A DNA stretch of 17,187 nucleotides from Sphingomonadaceae bacterium (GTDB lineage Bacteria; Pseudomonadota; Alphaproteobacteria; Sphingomonadales; Sphingomonadaceae): NCBI GenBank assembly GCA_019245455.1, contig JAFARM010000139.1, positions 1 to 17,187 of the forward strand. Direction: 5' to 3'. This document shows positions 14,090 through 17,187 of the stretch, in pieces (the stretch's first letter is position 1; every line of letters starts with the position of its first letter). A program made the position numbers and the translations under genes. The notes under the pieces were generated by a model. It was not told the DNA's origin, ran no database searches, and worked only from the letters and a program-made list of their open reading frames with translations.

Positions 14090-15775
14090 TCAGCCTCCGG
14101 GGGGCAGCGGATCGGGATCGCGCACGAAGCGCACGCCGGCGGCGCGATCGCCGTCGACCGTCAGGCCGGCGGCCGGGCCGCTGCCGGGATCGAAACGGAC
14201 GGTGCGAAAGGCATAGTCCCAGCCTTCGAAGCGGTCGCGGTCGGTCGCTTCCAGGTGAAACGCGAGTTCGGAATTGAGCGGAGCGAGGACCAGCCCACCG
14301 CCTTCGGCGCGCACGCTCAGCGTGATGCCGAGCGCGGCGTTGCGGTAACGGCCGACGAAGCGTGCCGGATCGAGTGGCGGTGGCGGCGGCAGGCGGTGCA
14401 AGGCCACCTCGAACGGCACCGCGGCATTGACCCGGTTGTGCTCGACAAGGCCGGTGACGTGCTCGGCGGCGTCGCGCGCGGCGGTGAAGGCGGCGGTGCC
14501 GTCGGCGACGGCAAGGTCGCCGTTCGGCGTCACCTGCAGCGGCTGGTCGTCGTCGTCGCCGCTGCGCAGCATCAGCCGCCCGTCCCGATGGAACAGGCGC
14601 ACCGCCGCGTCGGTGCGGCCGCCGGCGTAGACGCCGTCGAGGTCGGCCGGTGCCGGCGCCGGCGGCAGCGGCGCGGGCGGCGGCGGCGTACCGGCCGCCG
14701 GCAGCCACAGCCGCGCCACCGCATCGACCAGCGCGATCGGGTGGCGCTCGCTGTTGGTCAGGACGACGACGCCGAGGTCCTCGCTCGGAAAATAGCGGAG
14801 ATAGTGGCGGAAAGAGCCGTCGGCCCCGCCATGCTCATAAGTCGTACGGCCGTCCGCCTGGTTGCGGTACAGGCCGGCGCGGTACAGGTTCGGAGCACCG
14901 CCGGTCAGCGTGCTCGGCTCGGCCAGCGCCGCGTACAGTTGCTTGCCGCCGAGTTGCCGCCCAGCCAGCGCGATGCCCCAGCGCGCCATGTCGTCGATCG
15001 TCGACACGACGCTGGTCGCGCCCCAGGTGCGGTAGGCGAGGAGCTGGCGGTGCCACTCCGGCCGGCCGGGGATCTGATAATAGCAGTTGACCCGCCCGCG
15101 GATCGGCTCCTGCAGCTCATCCTGGACGAGGGTGTCGGCCATGCCCAGCGGCGCAAAGACATCGGCTGCCATCGCTGCGCGGAAACTGCGCCCCTCGACG
15201 CGCGCGACGATGTCGGCGAGCAGCAGGTAATTGGTGTTGGAATAGGCATAGTCGCTGCCCGGTGCGAAATCGAGCTGTGGCACGCGGGCGATGGCGGCGC
15301 GAAGCATCTCCTGGGTGAAGACGTCCTGCCAGTCGCGCCCGCTCATTCGCAGCAGCGCCCACTGGTCCTTGAGGCCGCTGGTCATGCTCAGCAGGTGGCG
15401 GATGCGGACGGTCGCGCCGAAGTCGGGCAGCTCGGGCAGGTAGCGGTGGATGTCGGCGTCGAGGTCGATCCGCCCCTGCGCGACGAGCTGGAGCACGGCG
15501 AGACCGGTCATCTGCTTCGACAGGCTGGCAAGGTGGAACGCGCTGCGCGGCGTCAGCGGCGTCCCCTGCTCGAGATCGGCAAGGCCGCGAACACCGCGAT
15601 AGACCACCTGGCCGTGGTGCCACACCGCCACCGCCAGCCCCGGTTCGTCGGCGGCGGCGGTGGCGCGGAGGAGGGCGTCGGTCGCGCCGACGCGCGGATC
15701 GGCAGCCAGCGCGGGTGCTGCCGCCGTCGCCAGCACGGCGGCGAGCGCGACGGCGAGGCGGGCGAGGCCTTTCAC
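14090..15775 (-). CDS. Secreted serine hydrolase, beta-lactamase fold with C-terminal beta-rich domain (561 aa)
   Basis: Residues 1-24 are a signal peptide ending PALA-AD. The catalytic domain (about 28-360) has all three canonical motifs: SLSK (Ser84, Lys87), YSN (178-180) and HGG (315-317). This matches the AmpC/DD-carboxypeptidase/D-aminopeptidase branch. A proline-rich linker (about 363-378) leads to a C-terminal domain (379-561) with two similar openings, LDGVYAGG and ARFVGRYRN, resembling the beta-barrel extensions of D-aminopeptidase-type proteins. The start is GTG 15775, which overlaps the TGA of the D-aminoacylase gene (GTGA); coupling is likely. It may hydrolyse D-amino-acid peptides or esters outside the cytoplasm before uptake. 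The substrate is unknown; an involvement in peptidoglycan turnover is the main alternative. Confidence 0.9.
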   Translation of the reverse strand: MKGLARLAVALAAVLATAAAPALAADPRVGATDALLRATAAADEPGLAVAVWHHGQVVYRGVRGLADLEQGTPLTPRSAFHLASLSKQMTGLAVLQLVAQGRIDLDADIHRYLPELPDFGATVRIRHLLSMTSGLKDQWALLRMSGRDWQDVFTQEMLRAAIARVPQLDFAPGSDYAYSNTNYLLLADIVARVEGRSFRAAMAADVFAPLGMADTLVQDELQEPIRGRVNCYYQIPGRPEWHRQLLAYRTWGATSVVSTIDDMARWGIALAGRQLGGKQLYAALAEPSTLTGGAPNLYRAGLYRNQADGRTTYEHGGADGSFRHYLRYFPSEDLGVVVLTNSERHPIALVDAVARLWLPAAGTPPPPAPLPPAPAPADLDGVYAGGRTDAAVRLFHRDGRLMLRSGDDDDQPLQVTPNGDLAVADGTAAFTAARDAAEHVTGLVEHNRVNAAVPFEVALHRLPPPPPLDPARFVGRYRNAALGITLSVRAEGGGLVLAPLNSELAFHLEATDRDRFEGWDYAFRTVRFDPGSGPAAGLTVDGDRAAGVRFVRDPDPLPPGG

Positions 15776-17187
15776 GCCTGCGGCCAGTCCGCGGCCGTCC
15801 GGCGGCAGCCGCCGTCCGGCCAGCCGCGCCAGCCGCGGCCGCGGACAATGCGCCCGGTCGGTGCCCCGGTGGCGACACCGTCGCGCACGGCGAAGCGGCC
15901 GTTGACCAGCACGTCGGTCACCCCGGTGGCGAGCTGGTGCGGGGCCTCAAACGTGGCGTGGTCCTGGATCGTCGCGGGATCAAAGATCACGACATCGGCG
16001 AAATTGCCGGCGCGCAGCCGCCCGCGATCCTTTAGGAACAGGATGTCGGCGGGCAGCGCGGTGACGCGGCGCACCGCCTCCTGGGTCGTCATCACGTGCT
16101 CGTCGCGGACATATTTGGCGAACAGCCGGGCGAACGAGCCGTAGGCGCGCGGGTGCGGCGACGATTTCAGGAACGCGCTTTCCGGGGCGAGGCCGCCCTC
16201 GTCTGAATCGATCGCGACGAACGGCTCGGCGAGCTGGCGGCGGACATTGTCCTCCGACATCAGGCTGTAGGCGACGCCGACGCGCGAGCCGTCTTCGGCG
16301 ACGAGGTCGATCGCCGTCGCCGCCACCGACGTGCCGCGCATCGCCGCGACCTCGGCCAGCGTCTTGCCGGTCAGCGGCTTCAGCGCCGGGTTCTTGAACG
16401 CGAGCAGGCGCACGCCGCTGCCGCCGCCGGCCTGGAGGATATAGTTCTCCCACCCGTCGGGGTGCGCCTGCGCCATTTCGGCCAGCACCCTGGCGCGCGT
16501 CGCCGGATCCTTCAGGCGGGCGATCCATTTCTCCAGGCCACCATCCTGCACCCACGGCGGCATCGCCGCGTCGAGCCCGGTCGCGGCGGCGGCATAGGTG
16601 TACATATCGGCCGTCACCCTGACGCCGCCGGCCCGTGCGGCGTTGATCTGCGCGAGAACGGCGTCGCGCTTCCCCCAATTGTCGCGCCCGGCGAGCTTCA
16701 GGTGATAGATGTGCGCCGGGCCGCCACTGGCGCGGGCGATGGCGACGGTCTCGGCGACGGCGTCGGCGATATGATCGCCCTCGCTGCGCATATGGGCACT
16801 GTACAGCCCGCCGCAGCGTGCCGATTCGATCGCCAGCGCGGTCAGCTCGGGCGTCTTGGCGTAGGTCGCCGGGGCATAGATCAGCGCCGTGGTCAGGCCC
16901 ATCGCGCCGTCGGCCATCGCCGCGTCGACCAACGCCCGCATCCGGTCGAGCTGGGCCGGCGTCGGCTGGACGTCGTCCTCGCCGAGCACCGCCGCGCGAA
17001 CCGTCGGGTGCCCGACGAAGCTCGCCAGATTGGGGCCGATGCCGTGGCGCTCGACCGCGGCGAAATAGCCGTCGAGCGTCGACCAGGTGACCGGGTAGTG
17101 GAGGTCGCTCTGGCGCTCGGCGACCTGGCGCCGCATCGCGGGACTGAGCGGCCCCATCGATTCCTCGCCGATGACTTCGAGCGTCAC
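15772..17187 (-). CDS. N-acyl-D-amino-acid deacylase (D-aminoacylase), 5' partial
   Basis: The frame is open to the right edge, so the N-terminus (about 80-120 residues judging from family length) is missing; 471 residues are visible. It is an amidohydrolase-superfamily enzyme that splits N-acyl-D-amino acids into carboxylate and free D-amino acid, with metal in the active site. From the first visible codon: SFVGHPTVR (His60), YSAHMRSEG (His132) and HIYHLKLAG (His162) match the family's metal-site region, AIDSDEGG (Asp329) supplies the catalytic Asp, and SSPHPRAYGSFARLF (342-356) and the C-terminal GRLRAGNFADVVIFDP are hallmark stretches. Near the start, EVIGEES stands where canonical enzymes have a metal-binding Cys (GNCG), placing it in the Glu-type subgroup. 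No signal peptide can be judged because the N-terminus is missing. It overlaps the next gene by 4 nt and heads the hydrolase operon as far as visible. Confidence 0.9.
   Translation of the reverse strand: MTLEVIGEESMGPLSPAMRRQVAERQSDLHYPVTWSTLDGYFAAVERHGIGPNLASFVGHPTVRAAVLGEDDVQPTPAQLDRMRALVDAAMADGAMGLTTALIYAPATYAKTPELTALAIESARCGGLYSAHMRSEGDHIADAVAETVAIARASGGPAHIYHLKLAGRDNWGKRDAVLAQINAARAGGVRVTADMYTYAAAATGLDAAMPPWVQDGGLEKWIARLKDPATRARVLAEMAQAHPDGWENYILQAGGGSGVRLLAFKNPALKPLTGKTLAEVAAMRGTSVAATAIDLVAEDGSRVGVAYSLMSEDNVRRQLAEPFVAIDSDEGGLAPESAFLKSSPHPRAYGSFARLFAKYVRDEHVMTTQEAVRRVTALPADILFLKDRGRLRAGNFADVVIFDPATIQDHATFEAPHQLATGVTDVLVNGRFAVRDGVATGAPTGRIVRGRGWRGWPDGGCRRTAADWPQA

Noticed and set aside
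12916..15775. Beta-lactamase resistance genes
   Set aside because: The fold matches, but the C-terminal extension of one, the missing HxG motif of the other and the operon with D-aminoacylase fit peptide, amide or ester hydrolysis better.
14255..16144. 629-codon plus-strand frame opposite the serine hydrolase and D-aminoacylase genes
   Set aside because: Composition is that of an antisense shadow and no family is recognisable, while both minus-strand genes have full catalytic motifs.

Overview
The window is about 70% G+C by eye. Genes are tightly packed and there are many TGA-over-ATG/GTG start-stop overlaps. It carries a large TonB-dependent receptor, a GPH-type symporter and several secreted beta-lactamase-fold hydrolases. 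This combination suggests an alphaproteobacterium, most likely a sphingomonad; that assignment is inference from gene content and style, not from a marker gene.

Layout. (1) 2-2923 (+): the 3' part of a very large hybrid sensor kinase with two complete kinase cores and two receiver domains. It looks unrelated to the rest. (2) 3040-6373 (-): a three-gene operon encoding a C45-type Ntn amide hydrolase, a hydroxylysine/ethanolamine-kinase-like phosphotransferase and an AGXT2L-like class III PLP enzyme, joined by a 2-nt gap and a 4-nt overlap. (3) 6537-7247 (+): a GntR/FCD regulator divergent from that operon. (4) 7235-12791 (-): an operon of TonB-dependent receptor, GPH-family symporter and D-serine ammonia-lyase (dsdA), again with a 2-nt gap and a 4-nt overlap. 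(5) 12916-17187 (-): an N-acyl-D-amino-acid deacylase (cut by the window edge) followed by two secreted SxxK serine hydrolases, with a 4-nt overlap and a 1-nt gap.

The main discovery is regulatory. The perfect palindrome TGTGATCACA occurs at both large intergenic regions of the accessory part: in the divergent C45/GntR region (6423-6432) and upstream of the TonB receptor (12836-12845, there extended to TTGTGATCACAA). At both places it touches the -10 region of a recognisable sigma70-type promoter with a perfect TTGACA -35 box. Its GT...AC form suits a GntR operator, so the regulator at 6537-7247 probably represses both operons and perhaps itself.

Taken together, regions 2-5 look like one catabolic locus. 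Secreted SxxK hydrolases would trim a substrate, the TonB receptor and symporter would import it, the D-aminoacylase and C45 enzyme would cleave amide bonds, DsdA would deaminate D-serine to pyruvate, and the kinase plus phospho-lyase pair would turn a vicinal amino alcohol into an aldehyde, ammonia and phosphate. The common chemical theme is beta-hydroxy amines released from N-acylated, D-configured material. The actual substrate is not visible in the sequence. No RNA genes, CRISPR arrays or insertion sequences were seen, and no gene-free stretch exceeds 300 bases.
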